Origin: Chitinophaga deserti
GTDB lineage: Bacteria > Bacteroidota > Bacteroidia > Chitinophagales > Chitinophagaceae
Assembly (NCBI RefSeq): GCF_003149455.1
Contig: NZ_QFFK01000006.1
Span: 377,136 to 441,135, forward strand
Length of the DNA: 64,000 nucleotides
Direction of reading: 5' to 3'
A model generated the notes under the pieces. That model was not told the DNA's origin. It saw only the letters and a list, made by a program, of their open reading frames with translations, and ran no database searches. The translations under genes and the position numbers were made by a program. Of this stretch, positions 25,617 through 34,389 are shown piece after piece. Position 1 is the stretch's first letter; every line of letters starts with the position of its first letter.

Positions 25617-26960
25617 ATGAAAACGCATCATATAAAACGAATTGCTGCAGCTTTTCTCTTCGGGATAACGCTGCTTCCCGCAACTTCCTGTAATAAAGAG
25701 TACCTCAACCCGAGCGAAGCATCGGTACCCGTTGTAATTTCCAGTCCGGACGCGTTGATGACGCTTTGTGCCGGCCTGCAACGCAGATATACCATTGGCC
25801 GGCAAAGCCCGCTGTACTGTTATGCCGTTGGCGGTGGTTACAGTGTATACTCACTGTATACGATCAACATCGGGAATACCAGCGAGAAAGAAGTGGAATC
25901 AGGGAAGGGCGCCATTACGCTCAACAACTCCTTCATTACACAAATGTGGGGGCAAAGCCTCCTTACGCGTACTGAAGCGGAAACGGTGCTGGCTAATCTG
26001 AATGTAGCCACAGTTCCCGGCGACCGTGCCGGTCTTCAGGCATATGCCAGCATCTTTTATGCCCTGAGCATGGGGGCGCTTGTGCAGTATTATGTGGAGA
26101 TCCCCCTGGTAAACGGTCCTAATGCTACCTTTAGTCCGCGTGCCGCAGCGCTGAAAAAGGTCATCGAAGTACTTGAAAGTGCCGATGCAGAATTGAATAC
26201 GAATGCCATCAGTGCTAAGTTTCTCACCAAAGTGCCTGCCGGTATAGACGCGAAAAATACTATCAAAGCACTCCTTGCCCGTTTCTACAACATACAGAGT
26301 ATGATCACAGGCACTTATAATGCTGCAGACGGTGCCAAAGCGATCGCTTTCGCTCAGGCTGCCAGCAAAACAGTAAAATCGGAGTTCCGTTTTTCTACCG
26401 CTACAACTAACCCGATAGGAGAGTTGGCTGCTACCGTAAACGTGTTTGGCGCCATTGATTCCACGCTGGGCCTCAGGAATGGCCTGGCGCCGGTGCCTGC
26501 GGCTTCTGATCCGCGCGTTGGTTATTACATCAGCCAGAAGGATGCAACTACTTATCCGCTAAAGGCCTTTGCGCTGAACACGACGGCTTCTTACCCGGTG
26601 TACCTCCCGGGAGAAATGCACCTGATCATTGCGGAAAACTATGCCCGCCAGTCGCAGTTCCCTAATGCCATCGTGGCACTGAATGCCGTACGTACAAAGA
26701 AGGCTGCGGATGACATTTATGGTATTGGTGCCGATCAGCCGCCTTATGCCGGGGCGGTTACGCAGGCCGCCATCCTCACCGAAATTTACAAGCAGCGCAG
26801 ACTGGAAATGTTCGTTTCCGGACAGGAGCTGGAAGACAGCCGCCGCTTTGGCCGTCCCGGCCCGAACCAGCCCGGTGAGGAAAGGAACCGCAATTTCTAT
26901 CCTTATCCGCTGAGTGAAAGAGATAACAATCCGAATACGCCGGCAGACCCGCTGATATAA
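25617..26960 (+). CDS. SusD/RagB-type outer-membrane substrate-binding lipoprotein
   Basis: 447 residues from the ATG at 25617; an ATG at 25605 would add only four residues. It starts with a lipoprotein signal ending in LLPATSCNKEYLN (Cys lipidation). The protein is a TPR-rich alpha-helical SusD with the family block KQRRLEMFVSGQELEDSRRFG and a C-terminus of the FYPYPLSERDNNPN type. It is somewhat short for SusD. It caps the SusC channel made by the preceding gene. A strong terminator follows, so the operon is only susC-susD. Confidence 0.92.
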   Translation: MKTHHIKRIAAAFLFGITLLPATSCNKEYLNPSEASVPVVISSPDALMTLCAGLQRRYTIGRQSPLYCYAVGGGYSVYSLYTINIGNTSEKEVESGKGAITLNNSFITQMWGQSLLTRTEAETVLANLNVATVPGDRAGLQAYASIFYALSMGALVQYYVEIPLVNGPNATFSPRAAALKKVIEVLESADAELNTNAISAKFLTKVPAGIDAKNTIKALLARFYNIQSMITGTYNAADGAKAIAFAQAASKTVKSEFRFSTATTNPIGELAATVNVFGAIDSTLGLRNGLAPVPAASDPRVGYYISQKDATTYPLKAFALNTTASYPVYLPGEMHLIIAENYARQSQFPNAIVALNAVRTKKAADDIYGIGADQPPYAGAVTQAAILTEIYKQRRLEMFVSGQELEDSRRFGRPGPNQPGEERNRNFYPYPLSERDNNPNTPADPLI

Positions 26961-26980
26961 GAATTATGCTTATAATAAGA

Positions 26981-27015
26981 AGGCCGGATGCAGCAGTGCA
27001 TCCGGCCTTTCTTTA
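26981..27015 (+). terminator. Terminator of the orphan susCD operon
   Basis: A 12-bp perfect stem AGGCCGGATGCA/TGCATCCGGCCT with loop GCAG is followed by TTCTTTAT. Confidence 0.85.
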
Positions 27016-27036
27016 TAGCATAAACGTATCAATCAG

Positions 27037-27636
27037 TTAATGCATCCTGTCGCCCCTTACGGGCAGCTTCGCAATCATGTCTGCTTCAAAAGCCAGCCAT
27101 TCCAGCCAGCGTTTTCTGACTTTCTCTTCAGGGATGTATTCATTTGCCAGGTCGATGAACATGCGGTAGTGCCCGGCTTCGGAGACCATGAATTTGCGGT
27201 AGAATTCGCGGAGGTAATCGTCTTCAAGCCCTTCGCTCAGCAGCCGGAAGCGTTCTGCGCTGCGTGCCTCAATCAGGGCGAACATCAGCAGCCGGTCGAG
27301 CAGTACCACATCCGGCGCGCCGCCTTTCTCCTGGAAATTCATCAGTTCGTTTACGTACAGATCTTTCCGTTGTTTACCGAGGGGGAAACCACGTTTCTTC
27401 ATTTCTGCGAGTACCTGCCGGAAGTGCCCCCATTCTTCAGTAACGAGAGGTGCCAGCTCTTCTACCAGCCGGGCCCTGTCCGGGTACCGTTGTATGAGTG
27501 ATATAGCGGAAGTAGCAGCTTTTTGTTCGCAAAAGGCGTGGTCGGTGAGGATTTCTTCGAGGGAAATAGCGGCGAGGTTTACCCATCGGGGGTCGGTAGG
27601 TAATTTCAGGCCGAGGATTGAAACTTTACTGCTCAT
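27037..27636 (-). CDS. miaE: tRNA-(ms2io6A)-hydroxylase
   Basis: 199 residues. A ferritin-like di-iron monooxygenase that hydroxylates the isopentenyl side chain of ms2i6A at tRNA position 37. The iron-binding Glu/His motifs are present: EEWGHFRQVLAEM and SEAGHYRMFIDLA, with a further DHAFCEQKAA near the start. The length fits the bacterial MiaE. It is divergent from bioF with a 53-bp gap. miaE is sparsely distributed among bacteria, and here it stands alone. Confidence 0.88.
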   Translation of the reverse strand: MSSKVSILGLKLPTDPRWVNLAAISLEEILTDHAFCEQKAATSAISLIQRYPDRARLVEELAPLVTEEWGHFRQVLAEMKKRGFPLGKQRKDLYVNELMNFQEKGGAPDVVLLDRLLMFALIEARSAERFRLLSEGLEDDYLREFYRKFMVSEAGHYRMFIDLANEYIPEEKVRKRWLEWLAFEADMIAKLPVRGDRMH

Positions 27637-27689
27637 ACGCTGTTGTTATTGGAAAGCGAAGTTACAGATAAGATACTTAGTTTTGAATC

Positions 27690-28793
27690 ATGCAAAAAGA
27701 AGACTTTCTCCGCAACGCCCTCGAAAAGCGCCGTGAGCAGCACGCCTTCCGCCAGCTGCGCACCGGTGGCCAGCGTATCGATTTCTGTTCGAACGATTAC
27801 CTCGGCCTTGCCCGCAGCGAACGTGTGCAGGAAGAGGCCCTTCAGATCTGCCGGCAGCTGCCGCAGATCCATGGCAGCGGCGGCAGCAGGCTCCTCGCAG
27901 GCAACTACGAACTGGTGGAGCAGGCCGAAAAACTGATCGCAACTTTTCATGAAGCACCCGCCGGACTCATCTTCAACTCCGGATACGATGCCAACCTCGG
28001 TCTTTTTGCATCCGTTCCACAAAAAGGGGATGTGATCATTTACGACCAGCTCATCCATGCCTCCATCCGCGACGGCATACGGCTATCGCCCTTGCAGGCG
28101 TTTTCTTTTATTCATAATGATATGGATGACCTGGAGAAGAAGCTCGTAAATGCAGACGGGCGGATCTTTGTAGCCGTGGAATCCGTATATAGTATGGATG
28201 GCGATATGGCGCCCCTTCGTGAAATAACGGACCTCTGTAACCGCCATAGCGCCCTGCTGATAGTGGACGAAGCACATGCCACGGGGATTGTGGGAGACAA
28301 AGGCGAAGGGCTGGTACAGGCGCTGGGGTTACAGGCGCACTGCTTTGCACGGGTGCATACATTTGGTAAAGCGGCCGGCTGCCATGGCGCTGCTGTTCTG
28401 GGTACGGCTACCCTGCGGGATTATCTCATTAATTTCTGCCGCGCATTCATCTATACAACCGCATTACCGCCGCAGGCGGTAGCCGTTATACTGGCTGCTT
28501 ATGATATTTTCCCGGATATGCATGAAGAGCGGAAGCATTTGCAGCGGCTCATACAGCAGTTCCGCAAACGTCTCGGAGGTACCAGTGAAACGCCCATACA
28601 GGTAGTGATGGCGCCGGGTAATGAACATGCCCGCGGACTGGCGCAGCATTTGCAGGATAATGGTATGGATGTGAGGGCAATTTTACATCCCACCGTCCCT
28701 AAAGGGCAGGAGCGCCTGCGGGTTGTGTTACATAGTTTTAATACGGAGGAAGAAGTGGAAAACCTGGCGGCCACTGTCTTGTCATATTCCTGA
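27690..28793 (+). CDS. bioF: 8-amino-7-oxononanoate synthase (or close AOS-family relative)
   Basis: 367 residues. Alpha-oxoamine synthase fold with SNDYLGLA near the start, HGSGGSRLLAGN, DEAHATGIVG and the PLP lysine Lys227 in HTFGKAAGCHGAA. BioF condenses pimeloyl-ACP/CoA with alanine in biotin synthesis. KBL and serine palmitoyltransferase share these motifs, but the HTFGKA form fits BioF best. No other biotin genes are in the window. Divergent from miaE; the unknown gene and the acylase follow on the same strand. Confidence 0.82.
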   Translation: MQKEDFLRNALEKRREQHAFRQLRTGGQRIDFCSNDYLGLARSERVQEEALQICRQLPQIHGSGGSRLLAGNYELVEQAEKLIATFHEAPAGLIFNSGYDANLGLFASVPQKGDVIIYDQLIHASIRDGIRLSPLQAFSFIHNDMDDLEKKLVNADGRIFVAVESVYSMDGDMAPLREITDLCNRHSALLIVDEAHATGIVGDKGEGLVQALGLQAHCFARVHTFGKAAGCHGAAVLGTATLRDYLINFCRAFIYTTALPPQAVAVILAAYDIFPDMHEERKHLQRLIQQFRKRLGGTSETPIQVVMAPGNEHARGLAQHLQDNGMDVRAILHPTVPKGQERLRVVLHSFNTEEEVENLAATVLSYS

Positions 28794-28840
28794 AAAGGCG
28801 TATATTAACGATAGATTTCCTAACCTTCTAAAACTATTTT

Positions 28841-29326
28841 ATGGATTTACATCCCGTCTGGAAAAAAGTATTAGAAGAGGTTGAGTTTGTTTCCTGGTAC
28901 CAGGCTTTCACTGAGCAGTTTCAGACTACGTCGCCCTTTACCGACCTCAGCATCACGGAAGCCCAGGATATGATCATGGAATTCGGTTTTCGTAAAACTG
29001 TCTATGATCCCGCAAACTCCCTCTATCAGGTAGAAGGTGTGGACGATACCCGGTCTGTCAAAGGCCTTGGCTCTGGCCTGAGCATTGCATTAAAAGATGG
29101 AAAGATAGAAGTTGATGTGGCGTTTGATCTTGATCACGACACACGTGTAGGAGGGAAGTTTGCCCTCATTCCGGAGCAATTGGGATATACCGGCCCGTCT
29201 TTCCCGACACCCGCTTTCACCAACTATAAAGAATTATATGCAGCACTGAAAATGATTTTCAGTATGTATGAAGACATTGGTAACAAAGTAATCGACATCT
29301 TCCTGGCCGAACCGGCAACTATGTAA
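28841..29326 (+). CDS. Uncharacterised 161-residue protein
   Basis: I do not recognise this protein. It is soluble, without signal peptide or membrane helices, and acidic. The middle (about 65-110) alternates as beta strands (SGLSIALKDGKIEVDVAFDL) and both ends look helical. No metal or catalytic motif is visible. It begins 47 bp after bioF and ends 4 bp before the penicillin-acylase gene, so it may be co-transcribed with either. The codon use is like its neighbours and the frame is open with a good start, so it is probably real. Confidence 0.7.
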   Translation: MDLHPVWKKVLEEVEFVSWYQAFTEQFQTTSPFTDLSITEAQDMIMEFGFRKTVYDPANSLYQVEGVDDTRSVKGLGSGLSIALKDGKIEVDVAFDLDHDTRVGGKFALIPEQLGYTGPSFPTPAFTNYKELYAALKMIFSMYEDIGNKVIDIFLAEPATM

Positions 29327-29330
29327 CAAT

Positions 29331-31745
29331 ATGAGAATTCTACCCCTGCTAATCACCATCGCCCTCGTCTGGGCGCTCAACCATCGTTTTGCCAATAAAC
29401 CCGCATTTGGCATGCTGTTCAGTCCACAGCACGGTTTCTGGGTACATGCTGAAAAAACAGGGGAAGATGCTTCTCCGCAGCAGTTATCCCTGACCGGCCT
29501 GCAAGACTCTGCCAGTGTGTGGCTGGACGAGCGCAGGGTAGCACACCTGTTTGCACGGAACGATCATGACGCTTACTTCCTCCAGGGCTACCTCCACGCT
29601 CAAAACCGCCTCTGGCAAATGGAACTGCAAACCCATGCCGCCGCCGGCAGGCTCTGCGAGATCCTCGGGCCGGGTCTTCTGCAATACGACCGCCTGAAGC
29701 GCCGCGAAGGGATGGGATACGGTGCAGAACAGGCCGTAAAGGCCATGGATGCCGACCCTGTGTCCAAACTCATCACCGATGCCTATACCGATGGCGTAAA
29801 TGCCTATATCGCATCGCTCCGCGAACGTGATTATCCGCTGGAATACAAACTCCTGGGCTATGCCCCCGAACCATGGACCAAACTCAAATCCGCCCTTCTC
29901 ATCAAATACATGGCGTACGATCTGGCCTCCACCGGCGATGATATTGCTTATTCCAATGCCCGGCAGCGCTTCGGGAAAGAGGTCTTCAACCAGCTGTACC
30001 CCGACTGGCCGGACGTAATAGCCCCTATCATCCCCGTAGGCACGCCCTTCCCGGCCGCCACCCTGAAAGCCGTTCCCCCGCCGGATAGCGTAATAACGGC
30101 AGGCATAGGTGCCTTCAGACCCGGTTCCCGCCCCGATCCGGATAACGGGTCCAACAACTGGGCGGTTTCCGGCAGTAAAACGAAAAGCGGCGCGCCTATT
30201 CTGGCCAACGATCCGCACTTGTCGCTCTCCCTGCCATCAATCTTCTATGAAATGCAGATCCACACGCCCGATGTGAATGTATATGGCGTGGCCATCCCCG
30301 GCGCTCCCGGTATTATTATCGGCTTCAACGACCACATCGGCTGGGGGCTCACCAACGGGTATATGGACGTACTGGATTATTACACCATGGAGTTCCGCAA
30401 CGGCAAAAGCGAATACCGCTTTAACGGAGAATGGAAGAAGGCTGATGCCCGGGTGGAAGAAATCCGCATCAAAGGAGAAGCGCCATACCTCGATACTGTA
30501 GCCTATACCGTATGGGGCCCTGTGCTGTACGATCCCGGCTTTGGCGGCGAAGGCTTTGGCAACGGTTACCTCGCCATGCGGTGGACCGCCCACGACCCTT
30601 CCAACGAACTGCTGAGCCTCTACCGCCTCAACCGCGCGAAGAATTACACCGATTATACAGGAGCATTGGCAGTATGGGGCTCTCCAGCCCAGAATTTCGT
30701 GTTTGCAGGCAAGGAAGATGGTATTGCCATATGGCAGAACGGTAAGCACCCCCTGCGCTGGAAAGATCAGGGTAAATACGTGATGCCCGGCAGCGACAGT
30801 ACCTATGCCTGGCAGGGATTTATTCCCATGAGCGAGAACCCGCATGTCCGGAACCCCGAACAGGGCTTTGTACAGTCTGCCAACCAGCATTCTACAGACA
30901 GCACTTTCCCTTACAATATGTTTGGCTATTACTCGGTTTACCGCGGTCTTCGTATACAGGAGCAGCTGAGTACCATGCAGGGCGTTACGCCTGAGGATAT
31001 GATGCGCCTGCAAAACGACAATACCAACCGCCTTGCTGTGAGCGCAGTGCCGTTCCTGGCGGATTATGTTATGCCAAACAAACTGAGTGCGGCACAAAGA
31101 CCGTATTGGGAGATGATGTTTACATGGGATGGCGTATCCTCGCCGGACAGTAAAGCTGCCACTGTATTCAACCTCTGGTGGACCAATCTGAACAAGCGTA
31201 TCTGGCGCGATGAGATGCCGGAGAAAGACAGCCTGGTCTGGCAGATGCCCACAGCAGAAGCAACATTATACTGGCTCATGCGCGACAGCGCCATGCGCTT
31301 TGTGGACGATATCAAAACCCCATCCCGCGAAAGCCTCGCTGATCAGGTAACTGCCGCACTTCAGGAAGCTGCGGATACAGCGGCAGCCATTGCCGGCAGG
31401 GGCGATCTGTCAATAGGCGGCAACCGCGGCACGGATATCCGTCACCTGAGCAGGAGCATCCCTGCCTTCAGCAGGATGGGATTGCATACAGGCGGCGGAG
31501 CGCATATCGTAAATGCAACGAAGCAGACACACGGCCCCTCGTGGCGGATGGTTGTTGAACTGGGTAAGGAAACGAAGGCGTGGGGGATCTATCCCGGTGG
31601 ACAAAGCGGTAATCCCGGCAGTGCATTTTACGATAATATGGTAGACGATTGGGCTGCCGGAAAATATTATTCACTGCATGTATATGACGAGCGCAAATCA
31701 TCGGATACCGGTGTGCGGAAAATATTTTTCTCGCCGAAGAAGTAA
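29331..31745 (+). CDS. Penicillin acylase family protein (Ntn hydrolase)
   Basis: 804 residues. N-terminal hydrophobic segment (about 2-15), alpha-chain (to about 270), then the autocatalytic cut before Ser274 in the motif NGSNNWAVSGSKT; Ser becomes the N-terminal nucleophile of the beta-chain, which also keeps NDPHLSLSLPSIFYEM as in penicillin G and acyl-homoserine-lactone acylases. It acts in the periplasm. The substrate may be a beta-lactam side chain, an acyl-homoserine lactone or another amide. It has no specific neighbour partner. Confidence 0.9.
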   Translation: MRILPLLITIALVWALNHRFANKPAFGMLFSPQHGFWVHAEKTGEDASPQQLSLTGLQDSASVWLDERRVAHLFARNDHDAYFLQGYLHAQNRLWQMELQTHAAAGRLCEILGPGLLQYDRLKRREGMGYGAEQAVKAMDADPVSKLITDAYTDGVNAYIASLRERDYPLEYKLLGYAPEPWTKLKSALLIKYMAYDLASTGDDIAYSNARQRFGKEVFNQLYPDWPDVIAPIIPVGTPFPAATLKAVPPPDSVITAGIGAFRPGSRPDPDNGSNNWAVSGSKTKSGAPILANDPHLSLSLPSIFYEMQIHTPDVNVYGVAIPGAPGIIIGFNDHIGWGLTNGYMDVLDYYTMEFRNGKSEYRFNGEWKKADARVEEIRIKGEAPYLDTVAYTVWGPVLYDPGFGGEGFGNGYLAMRWTAHDPSNELLSLYRLNRAKNYTDYTGALAVWGSPAQNFVFAGKEDGIAIWQNGKHPLRWKDQGKYVMPGSDSTYAWQGFIPMSENPHVRNPEQGFVQSANQHSTDSTFPYNMFGYYSVYRGLRIQEQLSTMQGVTPEDMMRLQNDNTNRLAVSAVPFLADYVMPNKLSAAQRPYWEMMFTWDGVSSPDSKAATVFNLWWTNLNKRIWRDEMPEKDSLVWQMPTAEATLYWLMRDSAMRFVDDIKTPSRESLADQVTAALQEAADTAAAIAGRGDLSIGGNRGTDIRHLSRSIPAFSRMGLHTGGGAHIVNATKQTHGPSWRMVVELGKETKAWGIYPGGQSGNPGSAFYDNMVDDWAAGKYYSLHVYDERKSSDTGVRKIFFSPKK

Positions 31746-31792
31746 GGTGGTGGCTGCTTTGAGAGGGTAGGGGGAATTAAATCCATGAATTA

Positions 31793-31823
31793 TTTGGCAA
31801 GAATAATTTAATTCCTATCTTTG
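31793..31823 (+). promoter_or_regulatory. Promoter of the tRNA-Lys gene
   Basis: TTTG at 31793-31796 and TATCTTTG at 31816-31823, spacer 19 bp, match the Bacteroidota promoter consensus. The tRNA starts 23 bp after the -7 element. Confidence 0.75.
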
Positions 31824-31845
31824 CAATCCCAAACGAAACGGTGAT

Positions 31846-31918
31846 GATCCTGTAGCTCAGTTGGTAGAGCAATACACTTTTAATGTATGGGCCCTGGGTT
31901 CGAGTCCCAGCGGGATCA
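31846..31918 (+). tRNA. tRNA-Lys (anticodon TTT)
   Basis: 73 bases folding as a cloverleaf: acceptor stem GATCCTG/CGGGATC, D-arm GCTCAGTTGGTAGAGC, anticodon stem ATACA/TGTAT with loop CTTTTAA and anticodon TTT at 31879-31881, T-arm CTGGGTTCGAGTCCCAG, discriminator A. CCA is not encoded. It reads AAA/AAG codons. The AT-rich hic islet begins just downstream, so this tRNA may be an integration point. Confidence 0.95.
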
Positions 31919-31927
31919 CTGGAAAAA

Positions 31928-31962
31928 TTAAAGCCCACACACTGTGTGGGCTTTAATTTTTT
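31928..31962. terminator. Terminator after tRNA-Lys, shared with the convergent SEC-C gene
   Basis: A 13-bp stem TTAAAGCCCACAC/GTGTGGGCTTTAA with a three-base loop, then six T. The five A before it allow it to work on the minus strand too. Confidence 0.88.
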
Positions 31963-31993
31963 ATCAAGTTCCAAATAGAATCTCAAATGAACC

Positions 31994-33262
31994 TTACAGT
32001 TTTTCAATTCTTCGTCTTAGGTAAGAAGGATATTCTGGATAATCTTTTTCGACTTGTTTGAAAATTTTTATGAGGTGTGGAACTACTACATTGGTGAATT
32101 TTTCAATGTCCTTTACAGATACGCGATCAATACCCTTAAAGTGTTTAAGTTCATTAAGTATCATTACATTAAGGTAGGAAATGTATAAGATGGATTCATG
32201 TGAGAAATTCCGCTTCAAATAATTAAAACCCTCTTCGTTGACATAGCAGGATATTGTTGCTAAATTGGGGTGTGTGAAATTTGAAAGGAAGTCATAAAGG
32301 TATCTGTAAATCTCAAGGTCGTACTCGCCATATTCAGGATGTAGTGATGCTAATTGATAATTTTTAGTAAATTTTAGTTTTAGTTCCCGATTTGTGGCTA
32401 TCTCCACAATTTTATCAGAGCCCTTCTTTTTGAATGCATGTGTCCCTGTTAACAGGCCTATTTTTATTTTTATATCATTGATGAAATCATCATTCCGTAT
32501 TGACATTGCGATATGTAAATAGTTTTCAAATATAGATCTGATAAGATTTAACGCATCTTCACCGAAGTTAGAATGCATTAACGTCAATGCTGCTCTTAAT
32601 GTTTTTAGATTTTTAGTCAGGCAAAACAATAGATACTCTTTTTTTGAGATTTGGTCATCAAACCGATTTATTTGAACCTTGTCGTTTTGTTTTCTTATGA
32701 TTAAACCTAAAAGGATCTGGTTAAAATGGAGTTTTTCTGTGAGTACGTCCAAACTTTTTATTATACCAGGACGTTTAATCTTCTTTTTGCCTGCTTTTAT
32801 ATCTCTATATTCTTTGATTGCTTCTTCATATTTTAGGATATCTACTTTTGAAATTAAATGTCTATTCATCTCTGTGACAATTAATCCAGTTTTCTGGTGA
32901 GCGTACAGGTGTTCTTCTGGCAGACCAAGCTCTTTAAATATTTCCGAAACTCCTTCCATATAATCTTCTTCAGAGATTAAAAGCTGATTTATGAAAACTG
33001 GTTCATCAGATTCTGGAGCTCTTCCAAATAGGGTCTTGAACTCTTGCTCATTTTTTTTGATGATTTTCATCGCTTCTGGATGAAGTTTAATTTCCTTGAA
33101 AACACTTCCGCTATCATCAATTTTGTACTGTATTTCTTTAATGGTTTTGCAGCACTTTCCATAAGTTTTGCCGCTATCGCAAGGACATGGTTTATTTGCA
33201 GGATACGATTTCATTTTCTCATTTATAAAGTGAAAATCATGTGAAATACAGTTATTTCCCAT
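31994..33262 (-). CDS. SEC-C zinc-motif protein with a DUF5677-like helical domain
   Basis: 422 residues. Near the N-terminus is a SEC-C motif (PCPCDSGKTYGKCCK), a zinc knuckle found in SecA and many other proteins. The body is helical; the stretch LIRSIFENYLHIAMSIRNDD resembles DUF5677, a poorly known family also met near defence genes. It starts at ATG 33262, overlapping the hicB stop by 11 bp, so it is the third gene of the hic operon. An internal Met (33214) just before the SEC-C motif is an alternative start. The region is clearly AT-richer than its surroundings, a sign of transfer. Function unknown. Confidence 0.75.
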   Translation of the reverse strand: MGNNCISHDFHFINEKMKSYPANKPCPCDSGKTYGKCCKTIKEIQYKIDDSGSVFKEIKLHPEAMKIIKKNEQEFKTLFGRAPESDEPVFINQLLISEEDYMEGVSEIFKELGLPEEHLYAHQKTGLIVTEMNRHLISKVDILKYEEAIKEYRDIKAGKKKIKRPGIIKSLDVLTEKLHFNQILLGLIIRKQNDKVQINRFDDQISKKEYLLFCLTKNLKTLRAALTLMHSNFGEDALNLIRSIFENYLHIAMSIRNDDFINDIKIKIGLLTGTHAFKKKGSDKIVEIATNRELKLKFTKNYQLASLHPEYGEYDLEIYRYLYDFLSNFTHPNLATISCYVNEEGFNYLKRNFSHESILYISYLNVMILNELKHFKGIDRVSVKDIEKFTNVVVPHLIKIFKQVEKDYPEYPSYLRRRIEKL

Positions 33263-33632
33263 ATATCTCTACAGTTGATAGTTCTTTGGCTATTTTATGA
33301 ATGGCAGCTTGTATTTTATTAGCCTGTTTTTCAGAAGCCTGCTTTTGTCCATTTACGTATTGTCGTAAAAGACTAGCATTAATACCAGCAGTATTTGCTA
33401 TGGCCGATATTTTTAGATAGCCGAATTTTTCAAATAAGGCAGATAAGTCATACTTGTATCGGAACTTTACTCTTTCTGGTTGTAATTCATGATAATTGAA
33501 TAATGCTGTCCTGATCTCGACTTCCAATTGCCCCAATGTTTCTGCCTGGCCAAGAATCAGGTTTTCTTTGTATAATACCCGTCCCAAAAAGTCATTTCCG
33601 GATTTTTCCAGAATCAATGTTAATTCTTTCAT
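33252..33632 (-). CDS. hicB: HicB-like antitoxin with C-terminal helix-turn-helix
   Basis: 126 residues. The N-terminal half (1-65) has the short beta-alpha plan of HicB (partial RNase H-like fold). The C-terminal half carries a Cro/C1-like helix-turn-helix (ISAIANTAGINASLLRQYVNG). HicB binds HicA to block it and represses the operon through DNA binding. It follows hicA after 44 bp and overlaps the SEC-C gene. The likely operator is the 26-bp dyad at 33955-33980. Confidence 0.82.
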   Translation of the reverse strand: MKELTLILEKSGNDFLGRVLYKENLILGQAETLGQLEVEIRTALFNYHELQPERVKFRYKYDLSALFEKFGYLKISAIANTAGINASLLRQYVNGQKQASEKQANKIQAAIHKIAKELSTVEIYGK

Positions 33633-33676
33633 GATAGGATGTTAAAGGGCAGACGATTACTATTTGGAAAGCAGGG

Positions 33677-33865
33677 TTAAATTTTTAACCCTGCATGTTT
33701 CCAAATAGCTTTTAACGTGCCTGGAGCTAAATCTCGCTTCCCATGTTTGGGAATAGTAATTTTTCCAGGCTTTGTAGGATGAGTCATGTGAACATGAGCT
33801 CCTTTTTGATCCTTAATAACCCAGCCTGCTTTTCTTAAGAACATTAGAACCTTCTTAAAATTCAT
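33677..33865 (-). CDS. hicA: HicA-type mRNA interferase toxin
   Basis: 62 residues from the ATG at 33865; a GTG start at 33901 would add 12 residues unlike HicA. The dsRBD-like HicA fold is recognisable: RKAGWVIKDQKGAHVHMTHP with the catalytic-His region, then GKITIPKHGKRDLAPGTLKA. HicA toxins cleave mRNA and stop translation until HicB neutralises them. First gene of the three-gene operon. Toxin before antitoxin is the usual order for HicAB. Confidence 0.88.
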   Translation of the reverse strand: MNFKKVLMFLRKAGWVIKDQKGAHVHMTHPTKPGKITIPKHGKRDLAPGTLKAIWKHAGLKI

Positions 33866-33954
33866 TGAAAAGAATTGAACATGAGAAATGATTGTTACCA
33901 CATTAACAATTCTTTATTCCGTTCAATACGGCTGAAATTTAATTAAGAACATTT

Positions 33955-33986
33955 CAAAAGTAACAAAAAAGTTACTTTTGAGCAAA
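33955..33986 (-). promoter_or_regulatory. Promoter and operator dyad of the hic operon
   Basis: CAAAAGTAAC (33955-33964) and GTTACTTTTG (33971-33980) form a perfect 10-bp inverted repeat around six A. On the minus strand the left arm supplies a -7 element TACTTTTG (33962-33955), and TTTG at 33986-33983 is a -33 element 20 bp away. So the promoter lies inside the dyad, as expected for autoregulation by HicB. Confidence 0.7.
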
Positions 33987-34017
33987 CTTTAGGTTTTTTA
34001 ATTCCCTTAATGGATAG

Positions 34018-34381
34018 GTAGAACAGGAAAAGGTTTTTGGCGCTATAAGATGAGTGATATAGAAATGGACGATTCAGTAAAGCCTGCAAACTCTCACAGT
34101 GCGCTGGCGGGCATTACGGATGAAGCAGGTAATGATCTGAAAATCGTACGGGATAATATGCCATTTGGTAATCCGTCAAGGGGCGAAACCGGTACTTATT
34201 TTATTGCTTATGCCAATACATTCAGCACCACCCGGAAAAAATGCTGGAAAATATGTTCATCGGCAATCCTCCGGGCAATTATGACCGGTTGCTGGATTTC
34301 AGTACAGCGCAAACAGGAACCCTGTTCTTTGTTCCTCCGATGAATATTCTCAGCCGGTACTCTGCTGATACGGACGCCTGA
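34018..34381 (+). pseudogene. Decayed C-terminal fragment of a Dyp-type peroxidase
   Basis: The frame from 34050 encodes MDDSVKPANSHSALAGITDE and LKIVRDNMPFGNPSRGETGT, the conserved C-terminal part of Dyp/YfeX peroxidases, including the heme-side region. At the A6 run near 34240 the frame breaks; the shifted frame continues with MLENMFIGNPPGNYDRLLDF and TGTLFFVPPMNILSRY and ends at a TGA at 34379. A short upstream piece (EQEKVFG) is in yet another frame. The N-terminal two-thirds of the gene is missing. So it is a gene remnant, cut at the boundary with the hic islet. Confidence 0.8.
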
Positions 34382-34389
34382 TTGCGGTA

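Noticed and set aside
31846..34381. Integrative element with attachment sites at tRNA-Lys
   Set aside because: I could not find a direct repeat of the tRNA 3' end at the far side, and there is no integrase. The AT-rich islet may still be foreign, but an att site cannot be claimed.
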